Positions 44,086 to 55,136 of a DNA stretch of 64,000 nucleotides are shown here, piece by piece (positions within the stretch are counted from its first letter, which is position 1; each line of letters opens with the position of its first letter). Below the pieces are notes generated by a model. It was not told where the DNA came from. It did not search any database and worked only from the letters and a program-made list of their open reading frames with translations. The DNA lies in the NCBI GenBank assembly GCA_027625915.1, contig JANTQA010000033.1, positions 1,116,001 to 1,180,000 on the forward strand, in the 5' to 3' direction. The translations under genes and the position numbers were made by a program. The DNA comes from Anaeramoeba flamelloides. Lineage: Eukaryota > Metamonada > Anaeramoebidae.

Positions 44086-44444
44086 AACCGGCTGGTTTGA
44101 CTAAAAAAGAAAAGTAGAACTCTCTTCTTATGTTTTTTGGGAGGACCATGTATTAAAATATGATTGTGTACACTGGAACCGTATCATCAAAATTGTTTCA
44201 AAAATATTCACTTTCCTAATTGTTTAAAGAATTATTGCCAAATAAAATTCTAAAAACTTCAATGAATACAAATATTCTATTGAAAGTTTTGTTCTATAAA
44301 GTACTCAAGAGATAGTTGGTTGTGTCTCAATATCAAAAGAGTCAGTCTTGAATTATCAATAATATCTTTTAAGGAAAATCGACAAAAAAGGAAATAAATC
44401 ATTTTTTTATTTCAAGTTTTTTTAATTTTTTGTTTATAACTCTG

Positions 44445-45608
44445 ATGAACAAGAACAAGAACAAGAACAAGAATAAGAAAAAAAACAACAACCATACAAC
44501 CGACAAGAACTATTTAGAATTTTTTTCAAGAAAGTTTAGTATTGAACCACAAATCAAACTCCCAAGAAGAGCCAAACGAAAACCTATTACCACGCGAAGA
44601 ACAAGAGAAATGATTTGTAAACACAAAAACTTGAAGAAACCAAAAAGGCTAATCACAAACAGAGGCTTTCGAACCAAGAAAATTCAAAAAAAATGCCAGC
44701 AGTGCTCAACAACAAGGCATGTGAAACGATATCAACTTATCCTTTTACTCGAAATTTTGTCGAACAACAATTCAATCAAGCACACGATCCATCAAGACCT
44801 ACATGAAACCTTGTTGTGTGACTATTGTGTCGACACAAAACAACTTGGGTTTATGCGAAAGAAAATCAAAGCGAATTGTAAAGTCATTAATGCACAACTT
44901 TTTATCTTCCAAAGCACAAGGTATAAAAATTGGGTCAAATTGATCGAAGAGTCAAAGAAATGTGTTCAAAGAAAAGAAAAAAAATGGGAATCATTTGTCC
45001 AATTGGAAAAAGAAAAAAGGAATTTCGACAGGTTTTCAAAAGAAGAAAATGAGAAGTACATGACTAGTGATAACGAGGAAGATAGCTATGAAAGCAGTGA
45101 TGAAGACAGTGATGATGACGATAGTGATGAAAAAGATGAAGAAGTGGAAGAAGGAGAAGAGGAGGATGAAGAAGTGGAAGAAGTGGAAGAAGGAGAAGAT
45201 GAAGAAGTGAAGGTAAAAGTGGGGGAGGAAGAAGTGAAAGTAAAAGTGGAGGAAGACAGTGATGATGAAGACAGTGATGAGAGTGATGAAGAAGTGGAAG
45301 AAGTGGAAGAAGGAGAAGAGGAAATGGAAGAGAAGGAAAGAGAGAGAGAGGATGACGAAGAGGAAGATGGTGAAGAAAAGGAAGAAAAAAAAATAAAACA
45401 AGAAGAGGGAGTCGAAATAATAGATATTGACCACATTGAGGAAAAAAAGTTGAAAAATCGAGTATACATCGATCTAGAATTGGAATACGAAAAAACTGAG
45501 CAAAAAAGTGATGACGAAATAGAAATTATATCTATCAGTGAAAAAAAAATTCTTGATAACCAAGATACTAAAAATAATAACAGATCAAAACTAATGAAAA
45601 ATAATTGA
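44445..45608 (+). CDS. Acidic-tailed basic protein with two CxxC pairs, unknown function
   Basis: 387 residues from the ATG at 44445 (a longer reading needs a non-ATG start). The N-terminal half is Lys/Arg-rich (LPRRAKRKPITTRRTREM). It contains CQQC (84-87) and CDYC (125-128), a spacing suited to a treble-clef or ribbon zinc site, flanking a hydrophobic helix (YQLILLLEIL). The second half is an almost continuous Glu/Asp tract from ~residue 205 built from EEVEEGEE and SDDEDSDE repeats, followed by short acidic-amphipathic motifs including EIIDID and DEIEIISISE, which look like SUMO-interaction motifs. Together these suggest a nuclear protein, but no family is recognised. Single exon. Confidence 0.7.
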   Translation: MNKNKNKNKNKKKNNNHTTDKNYLEFFSRKFSIEPQIKLPRRAKRKPITTRRTREMICKHKNLKKPKRLITNRGFRTKKIQKKCQQCSTTRHVKRYQLILLLEILSNNNSIKHTIHQDLHETLLCDYCVDTKQLGFMRKKIKANCKVINAQLFIFQSTRYKNWVKLIEESKKCVQRKEKKWESFVQLEKEKRNFDRFSKEENEKYMTSDNEEDSYESSDEDSDDDDSDEKDEEVEEGEEEDEEVEEVEEGEDEEVKVKVGEEEVKVKVEEDSDDEDSDESDEEVEEVEEGEEEMEEKEREREDDEEEDGEEKEEKKIKQEEGVEIIDIDHIEEKKLKNRVYIDLELEYEKTEQKSDDEIEIISISEKKILDNQDTKNNNRSKLMKNN

Positions 45609-48183
45609 TAATAAAAATCCAAGTTACCATTTTCTAAACAAAAGAAAAAGAACAGGATTCTTGAAAAAACGAAAAGCAAATGAAATAATTTTTAATGTAA
45701 TTCTTTCAAATTAAATAACAAATCATCAAACCAACCTACTTAAACAGATCTTGAACAACAAACTAATCCCAGTTAAAAAAAATTATTTCACGATTTTTTG
45801 GATAAGAAGGTATAAAATATTTCAATAACAAATAATATTATCTATCTATATATATATATATATGCACAATATGTGGGCTCTTGTGTGTGTATGTGGGTTT
45901 ATGTGTGTGTATGTGTGTGTGTGTGTGTTATATTAGTGTTTATCTATGTAACAATAAAACACCTTTCCAGCAAAATCATAACCAAAATTGTAAAGAACTT
46001 ATCTTTTTAGAAGATTTACCAAAGAATATATGAAAGTACAAAATAAGAAAAACAAAAGAGAGAAATAATAATTTTTTTAATTATTCTTGATTTCCTTTTT
46101 ATTTTTTTTTTGAATAAAGGAAATAATAGTAATAATTTTACAACAAATAAATAATTAAATTTTTTAAATAATAGAAACTATGTGCTTATAAAAGTAGTAT
46201 TGAAATTACTTTGAATTATTGAAGAAACTCTTTTATGATATCTTTTATTGACAAAAAAATTTCACCTTGCCAGCATAATCGTAATTGGCCACTTTAAATA
46301 CATTTTTTTATATAAATACTCACATTATTGACTTTTAATGTAAATCAATTTTGTGAAGAGTTTATTCAAAATAAAACAACTAATCTATCTTTTTCAAGAC
46401 ATTTTTTTTTTTTTTTAGAAATTAAATTGAATTTTTTTGTTTTTGTTGATAAATGATATTAGTCTTTGAATTTTTTTATAAATAAAAATATACAATGATT
46501 CAATTCTTTTTGGTACTGTTACCATAATTACTATATTCAGAAATAAAAATTGTCTATCTATTTAGAAAAAAAAATTAACTTTTACTATATATATACTTGC
46601 ATTCATAATTTTAAGCACAGTTTAAAAGAATAACAATAATATTCTGATTCTTTTTAATTTAATATTATTTTTGATTTTTCTCATTTTTTTTTTCCTTATT
46701 CTTTTGTTACCGTAATAATTTATCAATTAAATAATTTTTCATTTTATTAAATAAATAATATTCCAATGATTGGTATTAGGTTAATACAGTGTTTGTTTAA
46801 AGTTAAACTCAAATAAAATCACTTACTATTAGTTGGGGACATAAAACCTATGACAGACCAATAATTGTTAATACACACCTTTCAGTTAAGTCAATAAGTT
46901 ATATTAAAGATATAGGATATATTCTATGTGGTTTGATCTAGTCTTTTTCTCAAAATAAAATTTTCAATTTTGAGATCAAAATCATTTATTCTGATTTAGT
47001 CATTTTTTTTTTTTTCGATTTTGCTTTTTGCTTTTTTTTTTTTTAATAAGTCAAATAATTTTTTTTTTTCTTTTTCCTTTTTTCTTTTGATCTTGATCTT
47101 TATCTTGATCTTTGTGTTTTTTTTTTATATATTTTGTATTTTTTTTTGTTTTTAGTTTTCGTTTTATTTCTCTTCTTTTCTTTTTTATTTTTTTTTAAAA
47201 AGTCAATTTGAAATAAGAAAAAATCCTTTGAAACTCCAAATTCACATTAAGAAAAGTGATGCTTTGTAAATTATTTGAAAATAAATAAATTTACAATTAA
47301 GAAATCTTATTGTCAACAATTTAAATTCCAAAGAAATTAAGAATTTTGCAGAAGATATTCAATGAAATGGGTTCCAAAAATTTTTTAGGAAAAATTTTTT
47401 TTTTTTTTGAAATTTTATGGTTTGTTTAGGCTTTTATATTATGATTATCAACTCTAACCAAGGTTTATTATATTTCTTATTTCAAAAAAAAATCTATGTT
47501 TTGTTGATTTTTAAAAAATAAAGAATTTTTCATTTTTGTCTAGGTTTCTTTGAGTGAAATGGAGTTTATTTTGAGATTTCAATTTTTTTTTTTAAATTTT
47601 ACTTTTTTATTTTTTTTGGGATTTTTCAGTAACTATTCTAATAAAAAAATGAATTATTAGTATTTTAGTTTTTTTTTTACAAGTTTATATTTTCCTATAA
47701 TAATAAGACAATAAGATAAAACAATCAAAGTTATTTGATGGATTAATTATTGAAAAAAGAGTAATGGTGGTGGTAATTTAGCTTCTCATAATATATAATT
47801 ATATTGTAATGATATTAATCACTTTCGATTATAGTATCAGTATCTTGAATTTAGCTTTACAGCTTTAAAGTAAAATCTCACCGAAACCATGTTGGAAAAC
47901 TTTTGTAATCTCAAAATTTTTGCCATAATTAACCTAAAAGAAAACATTTGACATCCCATCCAACATTTGGGGAACCAAACAAAACCTTTTAAACTTTTTA
48001 TATTTTTTTATTTCATCTTTATTACTCTCTTTTATTTATTTATTTTTTATTTCTCTTTTTCTTGTCTTTATTCAAAAATAATTAATTTTATCTTCATTTT
48101 TGAAAGAAAAGAAATCCTCTGATTGATAATCTTAGCCGAATTATATATAGAATAAAAAAATATGAATAAATTTTTAAATTCGG
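45609..48183. other. Intergenic; microsatellite and pyrimidine tracts
   Basis: No gene seen. A TA/TG compound microsatellite lies at ~45845-45932. Strongly T/C-biased DNA runs from ~46980 to 47200 with repeats of gatctt(t/g)at. The rest is AT-rich without ORFs. Confidence 0.6.
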
Positions 48184-48721
48184 GCAAGTACCAAAGAGTG
48201 TCACCAAGTGCCGTCAAGTTCCTAGATTTTATTTAATTTAAGAAATTAAAAGAAAATTTCTGAAATTTTCTTTTTATTTCTCAAATTAAAAAAAAGTTAA
48301 CGGCGGTTTTCCAAGATTTATAAAGAATAGAGTTAAATCTTTAATTTTACTCAAATTAAAAAAAAAACCTAAAATGAAGTGCTGTCAAGTGCCGTAGAGT
48401 ACCATCAAGTTCTAGGTTTTCTTATGGTTTCTGTTTTATTTGTGAAGTGTTCTAGGTTTTTTTGAGGTTTTCTATTTATTTGTTAAGTGCTCAAGGTTTT
48501 TTTTACTTTAGAAAAAAAACGAAAATTTATTAAAATTTTCTGTTTATTTACAAAAAGTTAAAAAAAACTAACGAAATAAAATAGAAAAAGTAAAAAAAAC
48601 CTAACGAAAATCTAAAACTTCACAAATAAATAGAAAACTCAAAAAAACCGAACGAAAATCTATTGATTTTAGAAATAAATACAAAAATCCAAGAAAAACC
48701 TAACCAAAATCAATAGATTTT
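48184..48721. repeat. Hairpin-module repeat, cluster 8
   Basis: Opens with GAGTGTCACCAAGTGCCGTC, then a poly-T palindrome, half of an AAGAATAGAGTTAAATC stem, a second GTGCTGTCAAGTGCCGTAGA phrase, and several CTCAAAAAAACCGAACGA / GTTCTAGGTTTTTTTG units in opposite orientations. The boundary phrase occurs twice, as if two clusters were fused. Confidence 0.8.
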
Positions 48722-50033
48722 ATATACTGTTATTTTCAAATGAAAAAAAATAAATTTTATCTTATAGTCTTCAAAAAAAAAAGAGATCCAAATTAAAAAA
48801 ACTCAAGATTATCATGAGTCAAATGGTTTTGTGAAGATCTAGGTTTTTTTCGATGATTAATACAATAGTTGGAGAAATATTTAAGAATCTGAAATAAAAA
48901 TTTTCAATCTTAATTGGACAATGACATTAAAATAGAGAACTTCAAGAAAATCTATTGGTAAAAGGAGATATTTTTTTTGAATCACCTCCTTTCATAAAAC
49001 CAAAAAAAAATTTATTTCCTTTTTGGGTAATAGATACATTTTGACAATATAATAGTTATTTTGAAAGTTACAATCAATTATAAACTATTTTTTATCACTT
49101 CCTTTTTAAAATTTCATTTTTTTTGGATAAATTTGTTTCTTACCATTTGTCTCAAAAATTAATTTTTTTTATATACTGACATAATTACCCTGGCAAATTA
49201 ATTCTGCAAATAATTAAAATAAATTTATGATCTATGTAATTCTCGAACTTGTGCATATGTCAACAATTTCTTTGTGATCAACAATTCCCTCTTATCAATG
49301 GTAGATAAATATCAAAAGCCCTATTATACAATCAATTTTTAAAAAAAAAATATTTTAACAAAAGAAGTAAAAGTTCTTTTTCTAAATTGTCATATCTTTG
49401 ATAAAAACACTGTAATAATAATAAAAAGGTTTTGACAATAAAATTTTCATTTGTGGAATTAATACATATATCTGTAACTTTTGTTTTGAAATACTTCTTT
49501 TATTAAAAATAGTTGAGGAATCATAGAAAACCTAATATTTTTTCCAATTGAAAAATAAAAAATACCTTTGGTTGTCTTGATTTTTAAACTCGTTTAAACA
49601 CTTCGAAAGAAGACATTAATTTTCAAAAAATTATTCCAAAAATTAAGTAGAAAGGCTTGTTTCTTTTGGGTGTCGTTTGTGAGATTTCAAATTAATAATA
49701 AAGAAACTTAAAAATTTAAAACACAGAAAAAAATTTTAAATTATGTCATACTGAGGAAGAGAATAACATCTACTCACGAATTGAGTTTAATTTTCTTTTA
49801 TTTGAAAAATTTTTAACAAGAAATATTTTTTAAGTAAAAAAAAAACATTTTTGAAATCTTTGTCATCCAAATGATAAACTGGAAACACCACCTACCAAAA
49901 TACATACAAAAGCCTTTCGAAATAGAATTTCTAGATTTCCTTGAATAGGATATCACGAAAAAGATCTTATTTATTTTTAAATTTCCCCTTTTTTCCCAAC
50001 AATATATTAACTTAATTTTAATCTTCTTAAAAG
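48722..50033. other. Intergenic upstream of the calponin-family gene
   Basis: AT-rich with no ORF I would call. A 93-codon minus-strand frame (50094-49813) overlaps the first exon of the next gene antisense and has no recognised domain. Confidence 0.5.
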
Positions 50034-51649
50034 ATGACAGAAAAAGCACCAATTTATGGAATTGATCGTGAGCTTCAACGCAAACAACAATCAAAATTTA
50101 ATCCAGAACTTGAACAACAAGCGTTAAATTGGATAATGGATATTACAGGAGAATCGGGTCTTGAACAAACTGCTGATCTGAAAAATGGGGTTGCACTTTG
50201 TGAACTCGTTAATGCAATTAAACCAGGAAGTGTCAGAAGAGTGAACAATTCAAAATTCCCTTTCAAAATGATGGAGAATATTAATAGTAATAATTTTTTC
50301 TGATTTCTCTTTGGTTATTTGGTTTTCAAAAATCATCAAGATCAAAAAAAAAAAAAAAATCCTCCTTTTACAACAAAAATGTTGAGACTGAAAAGTTTGT
50401 CTTAAGTTAACAAACTTTATTTTGAACTCGATATTAACAATTAGTTCCTACTTTTGTTTTTTTATTACAAATAATCATTACATACGATCTTTTTAACTCT
50501 CTTTTAATTGATCACTAACTAATTCTCTATTACTTTTTTTTATTCTATTTAATACAAAATGAAATAAAAACAATTACTTTCCACAACTGAAAAGATTTCC
50601 TACTTGCCTGTGAAAATCTGGGTGTACCCAAATACGATCTCTTCATGACTGTTGATTTATATGAAGAAAAAAACATTCCACTTGTTATTGGATCCATTCA
50701 TTCACTTGGTTCAGCTGCTCAAAAGGTTGATGGGTTTGAAGGACCTTATATTGGGCTTGGCTATTCTCACGGAAAAGTAAAAACAATTTTTCTTTTTAAT
50801 AATGATAAATTCAAAAAAAAAAAGTGAAAAAATTCTTTGTTCAGTTTTTTCTTTTTGGATAATTCATAAACTCTGTTTACACAGCTTATGATTTCAGAGA
50901 AGATCTCCAAAATAAACTCATTTTAATTGTTTTTTTGGATTTAAGGGACTAGTCTCTATTATTTTTTTTATTGACCAATTTCTAAATAAGGATTCCTTAT
51001 CTAGAAATATGTTTAATATATGAAAATAAATAGGGATCATTTCAAATAAAAGTAATTGGCATAAATAATTTGCTAAATCTCTATTAAAATAGTTAAAAAA
51101 AATTAAACAGAGATTAGCCCCTTTATCAAATCAAATTCTTTCTCATAAGTGAGATAGAAAAAATTCACAAAATGGAAATTGAACTTTAATATTTTCAAAC
51201 ATTTTTTTACGTTTATAAATGTTTCTCAAAATATTTCTTTCTGTCAACTTATTTCTTTCATTCAAATTTAAAATGACTTTTATTTAATTTCTAAAAACTA
51301 TCCTCAATAGAAAATGGAATTCTCTGAAGAAGTGCTCAAAGAAGGACGAAAAACAGTTCCCTTATTAACTAAAAAAGTTCGCGAAAGTCCAAACCAATCT
51401 GGTATGTTTGACAACTCTAGGAATATTATCAAGTCAACAGAAAAGGGAGGCAGTGGAATTGGACTCTTTGAATCCAAAGTTACAAAAACTTCAAACCAAT
51501 CAGGTATGTTTGACAACTCTAGGAATATTATCAAGTCAACACAAAAGGGAACTGGCGAAATTGGCTATTTTGAAAGTCATGTGACGAAACAGTCAAACCA
51601 ATCAGGAATGTTTGATAATTCAAGAAACATCGTTAAAATCAAAAAATAA
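50034..51649 (+). CDS. Calponin/transgelin-family actin-binding protein (three exons)
   Basis: Exons 50034-50286, 50595-50776 and 51311-51649 give 257 residues. Introns are 308 bp (GTAATA...AG) and 534 bp (GTAAAA...AG). A single calponin-homology domain spans ~17-135: QQALNWIMDITGESG, LKNGVALCELVNAIKPGSVR, then across the first junction ENINNFLLACENLGVPKYDL and FMTVDLYEEKNI. Three calponin-type repeats follow with exact 34-residue spacing: NQSGMFDNSRNI at 173, 207 and 241, the last lacking the second half. The family binds and stabilises F-actin in the cytoplasm. Repeats 1 and 2 are nearly identical in DNA, suggesting recent duplication or conversion. Confidence 0.93.
50943..51124. mobile_element. 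Small TTAA-type MITE in calponin intron 2
   Basis: Left end TTAAGGGACTAGTCTCTATT; right end, inverted, TAAAGGGGCTAATCTCTGTT. ~180 bp, no ORF. The ends share the TTAAGGGACTAGT core with the element at 57476-58698, so it may be a short internal-deletion relative. Lies wholly inside the 534 bp intron. Confidence 0.7.
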
Positions 51650-52151
51650 GCCTCAAATCAGAATTCCGAAAAACATTCTGATCTTTATACCATGGATTTG
51701 TTTCTAATTTTGTTAAAAAATATGAAAAAAGAGAGTTTTAAAATATCCTATCCAAGAGAATCCTTTTGTATAAAAAATTATGTACTCTTCTTTTTTTATA
51801 TTGAATTTTTTTTCTCTTTTTACTATTTTTTTCGTATTATTTTGTTTACAAAAATTTTTTTAGGTGTATTATACCCGAAATAGCCTTTTTAAAAACAAAA
51901 AAAAAAAAATAATAAAATAAATAAATAATATTTTTTTGGATATAAGGTTATTATTTTACAATATGCTTCACGATCATGAAAAAATTTTTTCAAAAAAAAA
52001 TTAGACTTTTGCTAATTTTTCACTTTTTGATAACTTCACTTATAATAAATACGATTGGTTAATAAAGGATCTTGGAACAATAATTATTTTTTTAAGATAT
52101 TTAACAATTTAAGTTTGAAAATTCAATTTTCCAGATTCTAGAAAGTTTTTT
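51650..52151. other. Intergenic, nothing recognised
   Basis: 3' flank of the calponin-family gene and AT-rich DNA. A 63-codon open frame at 51692-51883 is low-complexity and not called. Confidence 0.5.
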
Positions 52152-52329
52152 TTCAAATTTAATAGTAAAAAAATTGGTTATTTTTCTTTTCAAATTTAAG
52201 AAGTTAAGGTAATATATTTTAAAAGTATTTTAAATTTAATCAATACCATTCAAAAGTATAACAAATCATTTTGACTATAATGGAATTATTTTTATATAAA
52301 TTGAAAATTTTTTTTTTTTTGATTTTCTT

Positions 52330-52600
52330 TTAGGTTTTTTTTAATTTTAGAAATGAACCCAAAATTTATTAAATTTTCGATTTATTTTAAAAAGTACAAA
52401 AAAAAAAGATGCCGTTAGCTTTTCCAGAATTTAAAAGATTTGAGTAAAACCAAAGATTTTCATCTATTCTTTTGAATTCTGGAAAACCCCCGTTAACTTT
52501 TTTTTAATTTGAGATATAAAAAGAAAATTTTTGAAATTTTCTTTTAATTTCTGAAATTAAAAAAAAGCTAGGAACTAGACGGCACTTGACGGACACTTTC
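52330..52600. repeat. Hairpin-module repeat, cluster 9 (unit 1)
   Basis: Poly-T palindrome, a CTTTTCCAGAATTTAAAAGA / ATTCTTTTGAATTCTGGAAA palindrome, then a second poly-T palindrome ending AAAAAAGCTAGGAACTAGAC and ACGGCACTTGACGGACACTT. Confidence 0.8.
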
Positions 52601-53135
52601 AATAATTATCATCAGGGATTTTTTTTTCTCCGTTTCAGTTTTATTGGATGAGTACTATGTTTTCATAACTATTCGGTAGTATCTATCAAAGTAAATAACT
52701 TTTGGAGTTGAATTAAACTATAATCGATTCTTCCGTTTATATGTAATATTTTACCCTAAAAATGCCTTTTTTTCTAGACAAGAGATTTTTAAAAAAGTTG
52801 GTTATACTAAAAACAATAAATACAATAGTCTAGAGAATTTAAAGTTCTGGAATTTTGATTATATTGTGAATAAATTTTATTATTCGAGATGAAAGGTTAA
52901 TGAATGGATTAATTTTGTCTAACTTTTTTTTTTTCAATTTGATTTTTTCATGCTAGTGAATTTAATAGTAAAAAAATTGAATATTTTTATTTTCAAAGTT
53001 AAGAGGTTATAATCATATGTTTTAAAACCATTTTCCGTTTGAAAGATATTTATTAAATTTATAATCAATTATTTAGACTATTATGAAAGAATTATTTATT
53101 GAGATAAATAGAAAAACAATATTTTTTAGATTTCC

Positions 53136-53416
53136 CGTTAGTTTTTTTTTAATTTTTGAAATGAACCAAAAATTTATTAAATTTTCGATTTATTTCAAAA
53201 AGTAAAAAAAAGCTAGGCCACTTCGCAAATAAAATATAAAACCTCAAAAAACCTAGAACACTTCACAAATAAATAGATAACCCAAAAAAAACGAAGAAAA
53301 CTTCACAAATAAATAGAAAACTAAAAAAAAAAATCAAACGAAAATCAATTGATTTCCCAAATAAATACAGAAAACCTCAAGAAAACCTAGGCACTTGACT
53401 GAAATTGATGGAAACT
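53136..53416. repeat. Hairpin-module repeat, cluster 10 (unit 2)
   Basis: The same first poly-T palindrome as cluster 9, then no CCAGAATT palindrome. Instead a run of ACTTCACAAATAAATAGA-type units and ACAGAAAACCTCAAGAAAAC ending CCTAGGCACTTGACTG. Flanks on both sides align with cluster 9. Confidence 0.8.
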
Positions 53417-53642
53417 TTCAATAATTATGATCATAGATTTTTTTCTCTGTTTCATTTTTATTAGATGAGCCCAATGTTCTCAAAACTATTCGTTATTATA
53501 TATCAAAGAAAATATCTCCAAAAGTTGAATTAAACTATAATTCATTCTTCAGTTTATTTGGAATTTTTTACCTGGAAAATGCCTTTTTTTCTAGCCTATA
53601 GACTTTTAAAAAAGTTGGTTATACTAACAACAATAAATACAA

Positions 53643-53843
53643 TACAGTCAGTTTCACTTTTAAGACACAAACTTGCAACTAAATTTAAGGCACAAAAAAA
53701 AATCTCAAATTAAGGCACATTTTTCAGATTCTAGTAAAATAAATTGTAAAAAAAAAAATTCCAAATTTTGTGCCTTAATTTGGGATTTTTTTGTGTCTAA
53801 AATTTCGTTGAAAGTTTTTACCTTAAAAGTGGAACTGACTGTA
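53643..53843. mobile_element. Palindromic MITE with a matching empty site
   Basis: TA-flanked, left end CAGTCAGTTTCACTTTTAAG, right end CTGACTG, with several substitutions. The same position in unit 1 of the tandem duplication (acaatagtctagag, near 52828) has one TA and no insert, which proves the TA target duplication. Confidence 0.93.
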
Positions 53844-53974
53844 TTCTCAGGGTTTAAAGTTCTGGAATTTTGATAATAGTGTGAATAAAATTTATTATTC
53901 GAGATGAAAGGTTAATGAATGGATTAATTTTGTCGAACTTTTTTTTTTTCAATTTTATTGTTTCATGCTAGTGT

Positions 53975-55136
53975 TTGGTTAAAGGTTTTGATGATAACTT
54001 ATGTTATCTCCCAAAAGTAGCAACAAATCCAAGATATTATTATAAAAAACATGAGGAATTCATTTTTTTATCGCAAAAAAAGGATAAAATCATGAAAAAC
54101 ACAATTTTTGCAATAAAACAGGAATCTTGAAAAATTATTTTTCTACATTAAATCAGAAAAAATCTCTTGATTTTTATAAAGGCTATCAGTTTTCGAAAGC
54201 TTTGCATCTTTATTGACCTTGGAAAGGATTTTATAAGTGTTTAAAGTTTCTCCAAGTATTTATATATTCAAGTGCATTTTCAAAATGGGTTATTATTTGT
54301 ATAATCTTAAAGTCTATATGAGATTTAAGAATTAAGAATAATTTTTTATTTCATTTTATTGTTTTTACTTTTATAAATCGAGAGTTTTATATCCTTTGGA
54401 ACCCGTCTGTTGAATATTTTTTTAATATATAAAAAAATTAAAATTCGAAATTATGAGGAAATAGTTTTTTCTACAAAATATTTTTTGGCAAAATTTAGGG
54501 TAAAATATAAAATATGTTTTTCAAATTAAAATACATTTTCAATATTTTAAATTGATATAAATGCTTCTAATATAAAATTTAAAATCAAAAAAGTTTTTAA
54601 TTTCCAAACTGTTTCTCAATTAAGATTGAAATTTTTGGGATTGTTTTGATTTCTACTTTTATCAAAATGATTAAAATTGATAAACTTGGAATCTTTGACA
54701 AATATCAGAATTAGAATGCTGTTTTTTTATGACGATTAATATTTCTCTTTAAATTGGAAAGTATATTTTTGAATTTTTTGTAATAATTTCCAATGATCAA
54801 AAAAAGACACTTTCAAAAGTTTTTTTATGAAATTTTCAGTTTTACATTTGACAGTTAAATATTAAGAGATAGTATCATATATTTAAGTGAACACTTTTTT
54901 TAAAATGATTCAAATTTGAAAAAAATTTAAAAATTACAAAAAAAATAATAAAAAGAAAAAATGGAAAAAAAAAAATTGAATATAATTTGAGGGTATTGAG
55001 TATTCTTATTTAGCTATTTCTGAAACCAAACTGAGCCAAAATTGAAAAATAAATAAAATAAATTAAATATAAAAAAAATTTTGGAATATTTCTAAAATAA
55101 TAAAATCAAAGTAAGAAAAAAAATGAATTGTCTAAA
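53975..55136. other. Intergenic, nothing recognised
   Basis: About 1.2 kb AT-rich. The last ~100 bases are the 3' flank of the bZIP gene. No ORF or shared repeat seen. Confidence 0.5.

Larger units (their letters stand above)
52152..53974. repeat. Tandem duplication, two ~815 bp units (second enlarged by a MITE)
   Basis: Unit 1 is 52152-52965 and unit 2 is 52966-53974. Both begin aatttaatagtaaaaaaattg and contain TTCAATAATTAT, atgcctttttttctag, aaaagttggttatacta and gagatgaaaggttaatgaat in the same order, ending catgctagtg. Differences: each has a hairpin-module cluster of different composition at the same place, and only unit 2 has a MITE. No gene content. Confidence 0.85.
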
